Under the pieces are notes generated by a model that made no database searches, was not told where the DNA came from, and was given only the letters and a program-made list of their open reading frames with translations. From Carposina sasakii (Eukaryota; Arthropoda; Insecta; Lepidoptera; Carposinidae): a stretch of 64,000 nt of DNA. The stretch's first letter is position 1; each line of letters opens with the position of its first letter. This document shows positions 10,321 to 19,898 of this stretch, in pieces. Position numbers and translations under genes: made by a program. Location: the NCBI GenBank assembly GCA_014607495.2, contig CP053154.1, forward strand, positions 13,888,001-13,952,000, written 5' to 3'.

Positions 10321-10402
10321 AGAGCACACCACCCTTACGCAAAATAGGCGCACAGACGTCGAGTTGCGGAAACAAGCCCGTTCTACCATACCATACCATA
10401 CC
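10321..10402 (+). other. LINE 3' UTR and TACCA tail
   Basis: An 82-bp 3' UTR ends in about four TACCA pentamers (from 10384) instead of poly(A), directly against the target duplication. Short simple-repeat tails are usual in R1, I and Loa-like LINEs and mark where reverse transcription starts. Confidence 0.75.
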
Positions 10403-10415
10403 ATGCTCCAAAGCC
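10403..10415. repeat. Target site duplication of the LINE (right)
   Basis: Identical 13-bp copy of 4966-4978, directly after the TACCA tail. Confidence 0.93.
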
Positions 10416-12178
10416 ACAAGTACTGCAAGTGCTTCTCGTTCTGTAACGCTGTAATTGCGTTCAGCACCCGACAGTGATCTGCTCATGAAAGCGATTGGAC
10501 GTTCAATACCATCTACCATTTGAGTCAACATGCCGCCTATACCATAATTACTGGCATCAGTGTGAACCTGAAATGGTAATTCAAATTTTGGACAACTAAG
10601 TATGGGAGTACTCCCTAAACAACTTTTTAACTTCTGAAACGAATTTTCAGCTTCCTCGGTCCACTTGAAAGGTGGTGCATTTTTCCTTGATGACGTTAAG
10701 GCATTTAATGGACCAGCAATAGTGCTGAATTGAGGAATGAAACGACGATACCACGAAGCTGTACCTAAAAATCGCTTCACCTCCTTTTTTGATGTAGGCG
10801 TAGCGAACTGCAATATAGCCTCAACCTTTTCTGGATCAGTACGAAGACCTCTCGCATCTATAACGTAGCCTAGATACTTCAAATTGTCACGAAAGAATTG
10901 ACATTTTTCATAATTAATAGTTAAATTAGCCCCGGTAAGCTTTTTAAGAACCCTCAGAAGTAAGGAAACATGTTCCTCAAAAGTGCTGCTAACAACAATT
11001 ATGTCATCTAAATAACAAAAAACCCTTTGCTCGAATTCTGGACCAAATAAGGTATCCACCAGCCTCTGTTGAGTTGCTGGTGCGTTAGTAAGCCCGAAAG
11101 GCATAACATTAAATTGAAAAGTCCCTCTACCAGGAACATAAAAAGAAGTTTTTTCTCGATCTGCAGCGCGTAACGGAACCTGCCAAAATGCTTTAGATAA
11201 ATCAATTGAACTCAAATATCTAGCGTCTCTAAGGTTATCAAGAATTTCGGAGATGTAAGGTAAACTATAAGCATCCTTCTTAGTTAACGAATTTAATTTA
11301 CGACTGTCTAGACAAAAACGAGGCTTGCCATCCTTTTTTCCAACGACTAGCACCGGGGAAGACCAAGGACTCTCGCCAGGTGATATGACCTTCAAACGTA
11401 ACATCTCGTCAACCTGTTCTGCGACTATCCTCTGCTTCTCCGGCGATAGACGGTAACACCGCTGTCTGATTGGCTCGGCGTCGCCTGTATCTATACAGTG
11501 GGTAACAATATTAGTTCTACCTAAATCTTTACATGACTCAGAAATTTGAAGAAATTGGTTAGTGACATTATCTGCTAACTCCTTCTCGACTTGAGATAAT
11601 GAATCATACGGCTGCAGATGAGTAGCTTCCATATCTAAATGCGATATGGTAGAGAATTGAAATTTATTAAAAGTAGTAAAATTAATTTTAGGTAAGTATT
11701 TAGGACAAATAGAGAATGTAGACCAAAAGTCTACACCTAAAATAAGTGGTGAATCCACTTGTGGAATAATGAAAGCCCTAAGACAATGAGTAGAACCTTC
11801 AAAAATAAAATTTAAATCTAAATAACCTAACGAATACATGCGCTGACCACCAGCCGCAGTTACAAAAACATTATCGGCGGTCTTAATGTTAAGACCCCTA
11901 TTAACAAAAACATTATGAAAGTTATTACCTAAAATGGTGATTGCTGAACCTGAATCTAATAGACCCTGAAGCTCTATATCAGGATAGCCTTCAAATCCAA
12001 CCTTAACATAAGGACGAACGTCACCAACAGGAATTTTATTAAAGATAGTGGCCACCCTATAAGACTGGAAAAAATTACGTATTGTACTTAGCCAGTTTGA
12101 CCATTCCTCGCGATCAAACTTAGGTGGACTGGGCGACGCACTATCGTCGACTAGTTTTTTGACTGTGACGCAACACCC
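10403..12178 (-). CDS. Gypsy pol, 5' part: protease, RT and start of RNase H (cut by the LINE)
   Basis: This frame is open from 12178, inside the gag overlap, down to the LINE junction. It contains no ATG start and is probably reached by -1 frameshifting from gag. The aspartic protease active site is DSGSA. Counted from codon 12055, its D is at residue 34. The reverse transcriptase has SPWSSPVLVVGKKDG, LSSIDLSKAFWQ, MPFGLTNAP and the YLDD site at residues 348-351. The RNase H begins at HTDASNYGIGG and is cut just after VTEREALAVLVALEH by the 13-bp repeat and the LINE. In the present DNA the frame runs on about 50 codons antisense into the LINE 3' end, stopping at 10253. The product would therefore be truncated and lack integrase. 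Confidence 0.92.
12134..12160 (-). promoter_or_regulatory. Programmed -1 ribosomal frameshift site, gag to pol
   Basis: On the minus strand the heptamer A AAA AAC occupies 12160-12154, with codons AAA AAC in the gag frame. The gag stop TAG (12153-12151) follows directly. Slipping back one base enters the pol frame, which is open from 12178. Four bases past the heptamer, CGACG (12149-12145) can pair with CGTCG (12138-12134) around a 6-nt loop. Slippery heptamer, correct frame relation and downstream hairpin together match the classic -1 frameshift layout. Confidence 0.82.
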
Positions 12179-13095
12179 TTACATTTAGGACAATTACTAA
12201 TGGCGACACCTTTTTCGCCACATACCCTGCATACTAATGTCTTTGCACAAGTAGGACAATTTAAAACAGAAAACCCATCTAAACCGCATTTAAAACATTT
12301 CAATTTTCTTGAGGAACCTAATGAATTGATTGCATTACATTTATTAATATTGTTATTATTATTAAAATTACTACGACCCTTGCTAGACTGGTCATAACCA
12401 TAGGCAAATTCAGGTGCAACCTTAGAAGATAGTGATGTCGACGGTTCCACAAAATCCGCCGAACGAGCCATAACAGTCTCGTACCTCTTGCAGATGGTAC
12501 GCAATTGCATAACTGAATTAACCTCGGTTGATGTAGCTAAAACATTTGAATAGCAAGGTCTAATATTATTAAGTAAAATTTCCAATTTATCCTCTTCTGA
12601 AATAGGTTTTGACAAACGACTAAACATGCCATGCATAATCGCAATGTATATCGACATGCTCTCTGACCTACCCTGAGTGCGCTCCCTAATCTCCTTAAGC
12701 AGCTTGTAGTCGTAGTTAGGAATATCGAACTCCTCTTTCATAGAATCTACTAACTGCGACCAATCGGAGATATAATCTCGCACCGAACGGAACCAGTGTA
12801 ACGCGTTATCAGTAAGTAGTTCAGGCATCATTCTAAAAATACGGTCGTCCGCAACACCACGCGCTTTACGCAACTCCTCGAGTCGCATAAGGAAAGACCG
12901 AACACAAGATTTTCCGTTAAACTTGAGCTTGAGGAGCTCGGATAAATTATTGCGGTCGCATACCACCGTAATAGCAGGTGCAACGTCATTGCACTTGACA
13001 CACGGCTCATCCTTCACCGTAGGTACTGTAGGTGATGAAGGACCAGCCGAAGGATTCGGTGACAAATATAATGTCGGGGTTGTAGGCCGCGACAT
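12151..13095 (-). CDS. Gypsy gag (capsid/nucleocapsid)
   Basis: A 314-residue protein that would form the particle and bind element RNA. The start ATG is at 13095. Residues about 45-210 resemble a retrotransposon capsid, with a KFNGKSCVRSFLMRLEELR segment and ALHWFRS. An Asn-rich linker near 250 precedes the C-terminus. The nucleic-acid binding part is not the usual CCHC knuckle. It is two tandem units of four cysteines, CX2C-X9-CX2C each (CFKC...CPTC and CRVC...CPKC). The frame ends in a TAG placed immediately after a slippery heptamer that leads into pol. No break is seen. Confidence 0.88.
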   Translation of the reverse strand: MSRPTTPTLYLSPNPSAGPSSPTVPTVKDEPCVKCNDVAPAITVVCDRNNLSELLKLKFNGKSCVRSFLMRLEELRKARGVADDRIFRMMPELLTDNALHWFRSVRDYISDWSQLVDSMKEEFDIPNYDYKLLKEIRERTQGRSESMSIYIAIMHGMFSRLSKPISEEDKLEILLNNIRPCYSNVLATSTEVNSVMQLRTICKRYETVMARSADFVEPSTSLSSKVAPEFAYGYDQSSKGRSNFNNNNNINKCNAINSLGSSRKLKCFKCGLDGFSVLNCPTCAKTLVCRVCGEKGVAISNCPKCKGVASQSKN

Positions 13096-13500
13096 CTTGA
13101 TTTGATAAAAATAAAAAAATAAAAATTTAAAAACGTGAAAGAAAAAAAAACAACGACCCGAAGGTAGTACAAAAAATAAAATCCGTTGAAAATAACGAAA
13201 TATCTGGATAAATCGCTAAATGAAAAAGGTAGTGAGTGAAACAGAAGAAATAAATATATATATATAAAGAATAAAATACTTATATAATATGCGGACCTGT
13301 GAAAATAACGGGTACCCAATTTCTTCCAACAACCCCAAAATAAGGGTTGGAGTCTATTGGGTCGCAGTATTTCACCGGGCGTGCCAGGCCGCGAGCACTA
13401 CTGCTATGAAATAAAAAAAAATACACAAAGCTGAAAAGTATACAAAATAATAAATATGACTCACCAATCACCTAGAAACCAGGATCAATGTTATGTAATA
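13096..13500 (-). other. Gypsy leader between primer binding site and gag
   Basis: About 400 bp without a convincing open frame, expected to hold packaging signals. It is AT-rich, with an (AT)n run near 13255-13268. Confidence 0.6.
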
Positions 13501-13518
13501 AAAACGAGTGGGCGCCAA
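13501..13518 (-). promoter_or_regulatory. Primer binding site
   Basis: On the minus strand, one base after the LTR end CA, the sequence reads TGGCGCCCACTCG. TGG pairs with the CCA tail of a tRNA. TGGCGCCCA is the start of the tRNA-Lys type site used by many Gypsy elements. The exact tRNA is not established. Confidence 0.75.
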
Positions 13519-15211
13519 TGAAACGCTGTCCCCTTCTTCCCCTATTACAGGCAAGAAGTGGACAGGTCCAGTTAATGAATTTAAACAAAAGAAAAACAAT
13601 GGTAAAACTAAGTGATTAAAATAAAAAAACAATTTTTGAACACGAGACTAATTTATTAAAGTAACGCGATAACAGGTCGTGGGTGACTAATCCTGGTTTC
13701 TCCGATAAATATTAAAATTGATTACAAAGTAGGCACGTAACTTTGGCGAGACGTATCCCCGGTAGCAGCCGAGGCAGTGATGCGAAATGTCCGCCGGGAT
13801 GCTCGGCAGGTGTGGGTGAGCTCGGCGGGCAATTCCCGTTCGGTAATATTCGGCAAATCCAATTCCGAACGAAAACCAATTCCGAACGAAATCCAATTCC
13901 GAACTAAATCCTAATCCGGACGTAATCCAAACGTAATCGCCACCGAACCTGGAATTTAACAGATCCGGTGTAAGGCGGTGTGCCTCTTTCCAAATCTGCC
14001 AATCGGGTAATGTCTCCAAATAACAAATCAATTACAATTAATATTATCCGATTGGCAGAGACATTTACAAAGAAAAAATAAATGGAGCTGAGTAGAAAAA
14101 AATAATCCGAATATTCAGATTTAGCAATTAAAAAAAATTAAGAAAAAAGGTAGAAGGTAACTACAAATAATATTTGCAATCTGAATATTCGGAATAGGCG
14201 TTGGGAAAAAAAACACAATAAATAATACGCAATAATATAAAATACATTAGATTATATAAATACAGAATAAAATAAATATATATACCTATAAGTACGAATA
14301 ATATTATAGAAGAAGGTAGTTATAGGTGCGTAGCTGGTACCTTGGAATCCGGATTATTACATAATAATTCCTTCTTATGTACCTTTGATTTCAATTAAAT
14401 ACGTTCATATTTAGGGCTAAACTCAAATGTGAACTTAAATCAAGACTTCCACTAAGATAACGGTCATATTAAAATTGTGAGGTAGTCAAATAATCTAGAT
14501 TCCATCGCAGTACTAAGTGAATTCTAACTAAAATCTAAAATAACAGTTAAATAATGGCATTCGTGGATAGCGAATTAGAAATGAGTATACAATTTATAAT
14601 TAGGTAGCTATAACACGGTCAGCTAATGAGATACAGTAGCTATCCAGAATCCAGACCAACGATAAGTGCTAGAACACTATTTAGCACAGCATAGAATAGG
14701 TATATAAACATTTTAACGAAGCTACAACGCACCTATAATTGCTACACGAAATAAATAGATACAATATAGCTATATATATTCACTCACTTACCTAGTTCGA
14801 AGTGGCGACACTTATCACAGATTAAATTATTGAGTTGCACTATGGCGACTATTTGAATTGCAAAACAGCAGAAAGTAATATTTATAATAGGTAAGGAACG
14901 AGGAATTAACTTAGGCTTCAAATAGTTCCTAATCCTTTGACACAAGCTTTGGTAATGAGCGACCGCGCGATCGAGGCAACAGGCCTTCTGTCTGTACTTC
15001 GGCCGCACGGTTATTGACCTCAGCCTAGAATGGCCTTGCCATTGGTTAAAAATTTTAATGTCCCCGCCCGGCGTAAATTTTAGAGATTTTATTACCATAA
15101 AAGGTAATCTTGGTGCCAAAAAGACGAAATTCCGGCTAGACTGGCAACGCCCAAAACGTTTTTGAAATAAAACGACGGCACCATGTCGCGGGAATTTTGA
15201 ACAACGCGACA
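13519..15211 (-). repeat. 5' LTR of the Gypsy element (promoter-bearing)
   Basis: Partner of 1200-2892, differing at one base seen by eye. Being upstream of gag on the minus strand, it should carry the promoter. A run of TATA-like sequence lies near 14765-14780. The inverted repeats at 13994-14059 and about 14106-14199 are the same as in the other LTR. Confidence 0.93.
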
Positions 15212-15215
15212 GTAC
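15212..15215. repeat. Target site duplication of the Gypsy element (right)
   Basis: GTAC, matching 1196-1199. Confidence 0.85.
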
Positions 15216-15328
15216 TTAGTTTAACTTCTGGCTAAGAGAATAAAGTTATTTTCACTTTCCATTACTATGGGAAACCTTATTGATAAATGTAGTTTATATT
15301 GTTTTTGAAATTGAGATCTTTGTTTTCA

Positions 15329-15596
15329 CCATAGAGGAATAAGATGGTCATAGAGTGCTAATGTCATACTAACTGCCTCGATGCACCATTAGACTTTTCG
15401 GAGCCTCACAAGTCCAGTCCTTGACACTTGGATTGCATTACTGTAATGTACTACATTACTAATGTACTGTAACGTACAGTTATGCTATCTAAGTGTCAAG
15501 GACTGGACTTGTGAGGCTCCGAAAAATGGTGCTTTGAGGCAGTTAGTATGACATTAGCACTCTATGACATCTTATTCCTCTATGGTTTGCAGAAGC
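15329..15596. repeat. Foldback hairpin of 268 bp
   Basis: The left arm begins CCATAGAGGAATAAGATG and the right arm ends with its complement CATCTTATTCCTCTATGG. About 100 bases on each side pair, with few mismatches, around a loop of about 55 bases. It could be a MITE or a source of hairpin small RNA. No coding potential. Confidence 0.85.
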
Positions 15597-15600
15597 AAAA

Positions 15601-15676
15601 CGCTGCTACGGACACAACTCGTAGTACGTGCTACTACGTAGCACGTACTACGAACTACGAACATACTGTAGCAGCG
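15601..15676. repeat. Nested palindrome of CGTAG/CTACG units
   Basis: The outer arms are CGCTGCTAC and GTAGCAGCG. An inner perfect palindrome has 14-base arms (15620-15633 and 15639-15652) and a CTACG loop. A related CTACG-rich stretch lies at 28695-28760. Confidence 0.8.
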
Positions 15677-16119
15677 CGATGTTTTTGTAATGATACCATT
15701 TTAACTTAACTTATAAAAAACGTCCGTGTTAAGGGGAATTTCATATCGGCATTGAACACATGCGAAGCCAGGGCAGGTCACTAGTTATGCATATAGACCT
15801 TCCTCTTAAATACAGAAAAAATATCAGTTGAATCTTAAAGTAGTATGAAAACTATATAAGATTTTCATCAACATGATCTCGATCTCTAGTATATAAATTG
15901 GCTGTAAACTGCTGAATCAATCTGCGTATGGCTCCACCTTAACGGAACAGTAACATATAACAAGTGATATCAGACGAACCGCTTCCCGCCATTGATGAAA
16001 TCTCCGTATGATGAATCTAGATAACGCGGAGGTGCTAAGAATTCCATTGGTTCAGAATGGAGAAGGTATTCATAATATGTGGTTTCTCTGACTGTTGTAA
16101 GTTGGTTCATAAAAAAAAC

Positions 16120-16195
16120 CCAGATACGTCTGTGTGCCGAAAATGAGGTACTCACAATTGCATGGTCACGAAGGAGATCCTGCAGCCACGTTTAT
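16120..16195 (+). repeat. Repeat D, partial copy
   Basis: Shares GGTCACGAAGGAGATCCTGC and CCACGTTTA with the family D copies described at 48545. Confidence 0.5.
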
Positions 16196-16199
16196 AGAC

Positions 16200-17050
16200 G
16201 TATAAATAACGTAAAATAACTGCATATTGCCGAACCAAATAAGAAGCTCGGCGCATAAAATAACACGGAGTAGGTTAAATGATCATAAAAGATTTTAGTT
16301 AAATAAGCTAGGATTCTTTAACTATTTATTATTATTTTTTACGTTATTTAGCCATTAGCTTTTCTTACGGATGGGAAAAACGACAGTTCTAAAGCTTACG
16401 CAGACAAAATCGTGGATGGCACCTGATTTTACCAAAAAATCAACAAATAAACATGATTAATTTGAATGATGGGATAAGTGCAAAAAGGTAATGCGATAAA
16501 CAAAGCAGTAAGTAATAAATCAGACAGAAAAATAACGTATCCAAGTTTAATAGCTCGACGTCTTTGCACTGAGCGAGCATTGATTCGGTTTTATTAAACG
16601 TCGACATCTGTCGCGGGATGTCACTGGGCGCCGCAGTCGCTGGGGCTACGTGACACTACTGTTTTACTATTGCAAGTAGATGTTGGTTATAGAATTTATC
16701 TCCTGGAGGGCCTTCGCGCAAAAGTTTGACGTATTTACCAAAGCTAAACCACCAACAAAAACGTTATGTGATGCACATTTCGTATCGCGCTTAATTTTGA
16801 CAACGTTTGAAGCCAAATATGGACGCTATAAATGTCAAATGAACAGCCAAACCAAATATGACCATAACCAAAAACGTTCCGTTGAAAGGTTTTAAACGTT
16901 GTCATTTTGCGCGATTGTATCTATTCTTGCTAATAATAAACCGCGCGTAAAGTTTCAACCTCTATATACTTGAAAAATATATGGAAAATCTGACAAATTA
17001 AACTGTGAATAGCTTAAACCTAATTTAAAGCTTTTAATTAGTAAGGCCCT
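16200..17050. other. No gene recognised
   Basis: Short open frames only. Nothing resembles a known family. Confidence 0.4.
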
Positions 17051-17470
17051 AAGTTATGTTAGGCTAAATGCTATGAAAATAGCCACCATACAGGATGTAA
17101 CAGAAAAGGTGTGTTAAGCGAAATGCTATGTAAATAGCCCACTATTATAGTGGAAAATTTATCTAAAATAGAGAACCTATTTCCAAAATTTTAGACTCGA
17201 TATCACATGCTTTTTGAAGATTGTATGAACATTCCTGAGTTGTTTAGGAATACTCCATACTATCTAGAAAAATAAATATGTGATTCCGAGTCTGAATTTT
17301 TGTAGGTAGGTCCATTAAGTGGGCGGTTTACATAGCTTTTCGCTTAACATACGCCTATTGTTACACCCTGTATAGAACCTAACCCTAAACATGAGACTCG
17401 AAATCACATGTTTATTTTTCAAAATTAAACATTCCTGAGTTGTTTAAGAATTCTTCGAATTATGACCCAA
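17050..17470 (+). repeat. Older MITE B copy interrupted by a younger one
   Basis: Sequence before 17089 (GCTAAATGCTATG, then AGCCACCA) and after 17372 (GAACC, then GAGACTCGAAATCACATG) is the two sides of one degenerate family B element. The younger copy at 17089-17372 sits in its TA. Confidence 0.75.
17089..17372 (+). mobile_element. MITE family B, complete copy inserted in another B
   Basis: TA-CAGGATGTAACA...TGTTACACCCTG-TA. Almost the whole element is one inverted repeat: each arm contains a GTTAAGCGAAA/TTTCGCTTAAC segment, the AAATAGCCCACT segment and GAGTC/GACTC near the middle. It is noncoding. TA on both sides fits a Tc1/mariner-like target duplication. Confidence 0.8.
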
Positions 17471-17708
17471 TTTCGTCCACGAAAGGCTTATTAAAGGATT
17501 ATTAGCCAAAATAAATAAACGGTAAAAAAAAACTGTGCATTCGAGTAAGAACCAATTCCGCGAGCCTTCTCGATAAGCTTGATAATTTGTTTATTGTATT
17601 GGAAATAAAGTTTATGGCTATACAGGAGCAAATATATAAAAGAAACATGAAGAGATTATTAATTTCTAGTAAATTGTACTGATGTCGATAGATAGTTTCA
17701 TACTTATA

Positions 17709-17962
17709 AATGAAATTGTATTATTTTACTAATTTCTATAATCCTGAGGATGCCACGGTTGTTGGCGAAACATATGTAGATTATTTATCTAGTTTTTGAT
17801 TTCGTAATAGTGCAATGTATTGTCTTGCATGCTAGGTGCTCGGATCTGGTTTCTCATGGCGATTGTAGTTAGTGCAAGTGCTTGTTTTCGCAGTTATGAG
17901 TTATCAGATCCGAGGGTCAGTGGAGGGTGTAGGGCCCGGTGGTGGGCGCACCCATAGTGAAT
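17709..17962 (+). mobile_element. Penelope/retrozyme-like element P with hammerhead
   Basis: Begins with a trimmed family 5' end (AATGAAATTGTATT) and ends CCCATAGTGAAT. CATACTTATA flanks it at 17699-17708 and 17963-17972. About 254 bp, with no open frame. The hammerhead lies near the 5' side. Confidence 0.75.
17738..17784 (+). ncRNA. Hammerhead ribozyme, type I
   Basis: In order: ATAATC (stem I), CTGAGGA (core), an extra T, GCCA-loop-TGGC (stem II), GAAA (core), a two-base stem III (CA/TG closed by ATAT), cleavage triplet GTA, then GATTAT, which pairs perfectly with the opening ATAATC. Short-stem-III hammerheads of this kind are known from Penelope-like elements and retrozymes. The extra T before stem II departs from the textbook core, so activity is uncertain. 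Confidence 0.75.
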
Positions 17963-18404
17963 CATACTTATAAAATGCACAGTAATGCTAATACGACATT
18001 ATGGTCATTTTCTAGTATTCCAGTAGAGTGTAATAGCACTAAACTTATAAAACTTCGCACTAGTTGACAAGTCCCGACATGCAGCATTGCCCTGAGGTAA
18101 TGAGTTCCGAGCTTATGCAAAGATATCATGCGGGATCTCAGACAAACTTTACTCAAGTTGGTAAAGTTGTAGAAACTGAAATTATTTAAAGACTCTAGAA
18201 TTATAAGTTGTTTATTTCCTGTAATATACTAATATTGAGGTTGTCCTACTCAAGTTCAGCAACGCTGATAAACGTAAAACTTAGAAATCGTACTGTGTAA
18301 CTACAGGTAGGTGTAGGTAAATGTGCATAAAGGTTGTAAATATTTATACATTATGTATATAAGAATGTTCTTTATCGCGGAGAGTGGGAGGTTTATACAT
18401 GTAT

Positions 18405-18588
18405 GTCCACACAGCTGTGTTTCCAAAATGGGGTAGCAAGAACTACAGGATCACGTAGGAGATTCCCCTGCCACGTTTAGAATAGCGGAGACGTAAATGA
18501 TCAAGTTGTCAGTTATCCTTTGAGAGTACGCCCCTGAGTTCCGCTTACGGCATGAATGGAAGAAGATGCAGCTGATGTTTCGGGCCAT
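18405..18588 (+). repeat. Repeat D, left part (interrupted)
   Basis: Carries the D landmarks (AATGGGGTAGC, ACTACAGGATCACG, GATGCAGCTGATGT). It is cut by the element at 18589 and resumes at 18854 with TGATGTATTCTA. Confidence 0.65.
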
Positions 18589-18853
18589 CCATATATTACG
18601 TCACAGGTTAAGGGGGAGAGAGGGGGTCGTCAAACTGTGACATTGTGTGACAAGGGGTTGGGAGGGGTCCTAAATTTCGTGACGTCACATTTTCATTCAT
18701 TAATCTCTAAATATAAATTTGCAAAAAAACCTAAATGTGACGTCACACTAGGGAGTGGGTGAGGTCTCACAAATGTGACCATCTGTGACAAGGAGGGGGG
18801 GGAAGGGCAAAAAATCATGAAATTTGTGTGACGTAATTTATGGATGACCCCTT
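18589..18853 (+). mobile_element. DNA transposon remnant with about 30-bp inverted ends
   Basis: The left end GGGCCATCCATATATTACGT is the complement of the right end, which finishes in ATTTATGGATGACCC. Internal ACGTCAC motifs repeat. TGATGT flanks it at 18583-18588 and 18854-18859. Non-autonomous; superfamily not assigned (possibly hAT-like). Confidence 0.65.
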
Positions 18854-18859
18854 TGATGT

Positions 18860-19690
18860 ATTCTAATCTAATGAAGTCTTGTATCGGTATAAGATAGCAA
18901 ATCTTGATGAAGGAAAATCACATTGTCATCTTACCAACTGTATTTACTCACCATTCACGATCCTCATCACTCTATACTAAATGATCTCTGAAGTAAGATC
19001 GTGTTTGTTCGAGGCTTATTACTTCTCGTAAACCGCTCGCACTTCGGTCTTCGTAAGTAGTTTGCTGCAGACGGCGCGGAGTCAGATAATGAGTTCCTAG
19101 TTGAGGGAAAGAATCACGGATTTGTCAAACTTGTCTTGTCAAAGTGAAATGTTTGGCCTGAAGCCACCACTTAGACAAGGTAAGAGCTTTTAAAAAGGTA
19201 AACACGTCATGTTATCTTAAATTTTTTATTGAAAAGCGCCCACCTTTAATTATTGATACGCCATTATTGACTAGTAAAAACTTGAACAATGTACATTTTG
19301 CTTCAATAACTGTTGCATGCAACAGGTAAGTAATAACTTTCATATAAGTGAGGTTAAACAGAGTTTTAGTATGCACTAATTGATGAACACTTAAAGGTAG
19401 CGCCCACCTTAACTTACACCTATTTGTTTCTAACGAACGTCACTAATCAAATACCCCATCCTTTTCTGCGATGAGGGTTAAAAAAAGCGGGTGGGGCTGT
19501 GTCGGGGCACACGGCCGTTGGTTTTAACGTGAAACGTCTATGTTAGCGAATCGCTTTTAAAGTAAAAGATTGAAATGAAAACAAGATGGACGCTGTTTTA
19601 AGTATTTTAATAAAAAAAGAACAGGTACGTAATAGAAACATAAAATACATAGCAAATGTTTATATATTTATTGTCACTTTCTGGTTATTT
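18860..19690. other. No gene recognised
   Basis: A mixed stretch with no long open frame. GTAAG at 19180 follows a non-repetitive stretch, but no supporting acceptor or frame was found. Confidence 0.35.
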
Positions 19691-19694
19691 TAAA

Positions 19695-19898
19695 TAGCAG
19701 CCGCCCACGACTTCGTCCGCGTGAGGGGGCGTTGTACCCGTGCGAAGCCGGGCAGGTTGTTGTATAGACTGTAGCCTTCCTTGGTAAATGGGCTATCTAA
19801 CACTGAAAGAATTTTTCAAATCAGACCAGTAGTTCCTGAGATTAGCGCGTTCAAACAAACAAACAAACAAACTCTTCAGCTTTATAATATTAGTATAG
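19695..19898 (-). mobile_element. Helitron-like remnant
   Basis: On the minus strand it starts TCTATACTAATATTATAAAG, the Helitron TC end used by the copies at 53691 and 55926. It finishes in a degenerate GACGAAGTCGTGGGCGGC hairpin without the CTAG end. A short AAAC run is present. Confidence 0.5.

Larger units (their letters stand above)
4979..10402 (+). mobile_element. Full-length non-LTR retrotransposon (LINE) inserted in Gypsy pol
   Basis: The element is 5,424 bp, with a 120-bp 5' leader, ORF1, ORF2 and a short 3' UTR ending in a repeat of TACCA units rather than poly(A). It is flanked by identical 13-bp target duplications. ORF2 has an APE-type endonuclease, RT, RNase H and a CCHC motif. 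RT wording such as FIDIEGAFDKT and KGCPQGGVLSPLLWN, together with the RNase H domain and a DUF4780-type ORF1, suggests the Loa/I/R1 group of insect LINEs. I cannot fix the clade without a tree. Both frames are open from start to end, so this copy may be capable of retrotransposition. It lies head-to-head with the strand of the host Gypsy element. Confidence 0.93.
1200..15211 (-). mobile_element. Gypsy (Ty3)-type LTR retrotransposon carrying a nested LINE
   Basis: The parts are two LTRs starting TG and ending CA, a primer binding site, gag, a frameshift site, pol (protease, RT, RNase H, integrase), a polypurine tract and a GTAC target duplication. The element reads on the minus strand. Total length is 14,012 bp, of which 5,437 bp are the LINE and one copy of its target duplication. 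The original element was therefore about 8.6 kb. The domain order RT, RNase H, integrase is the Gypsy order. I see no envelope gene between pol and the 3' LTR. The lineage within Gypsy is not assigned. Near-identical LTRs and open gag and pol frames indicate a recent insertion. Confidence 0.93.

Noticed and set aside
4979..10402. Site-specific insertion, as in R1/R2 elements
   Set aside because: The target is Gypsy pol, not rDNA, and only one insertion is seen, so target specificity cannot be claimed.
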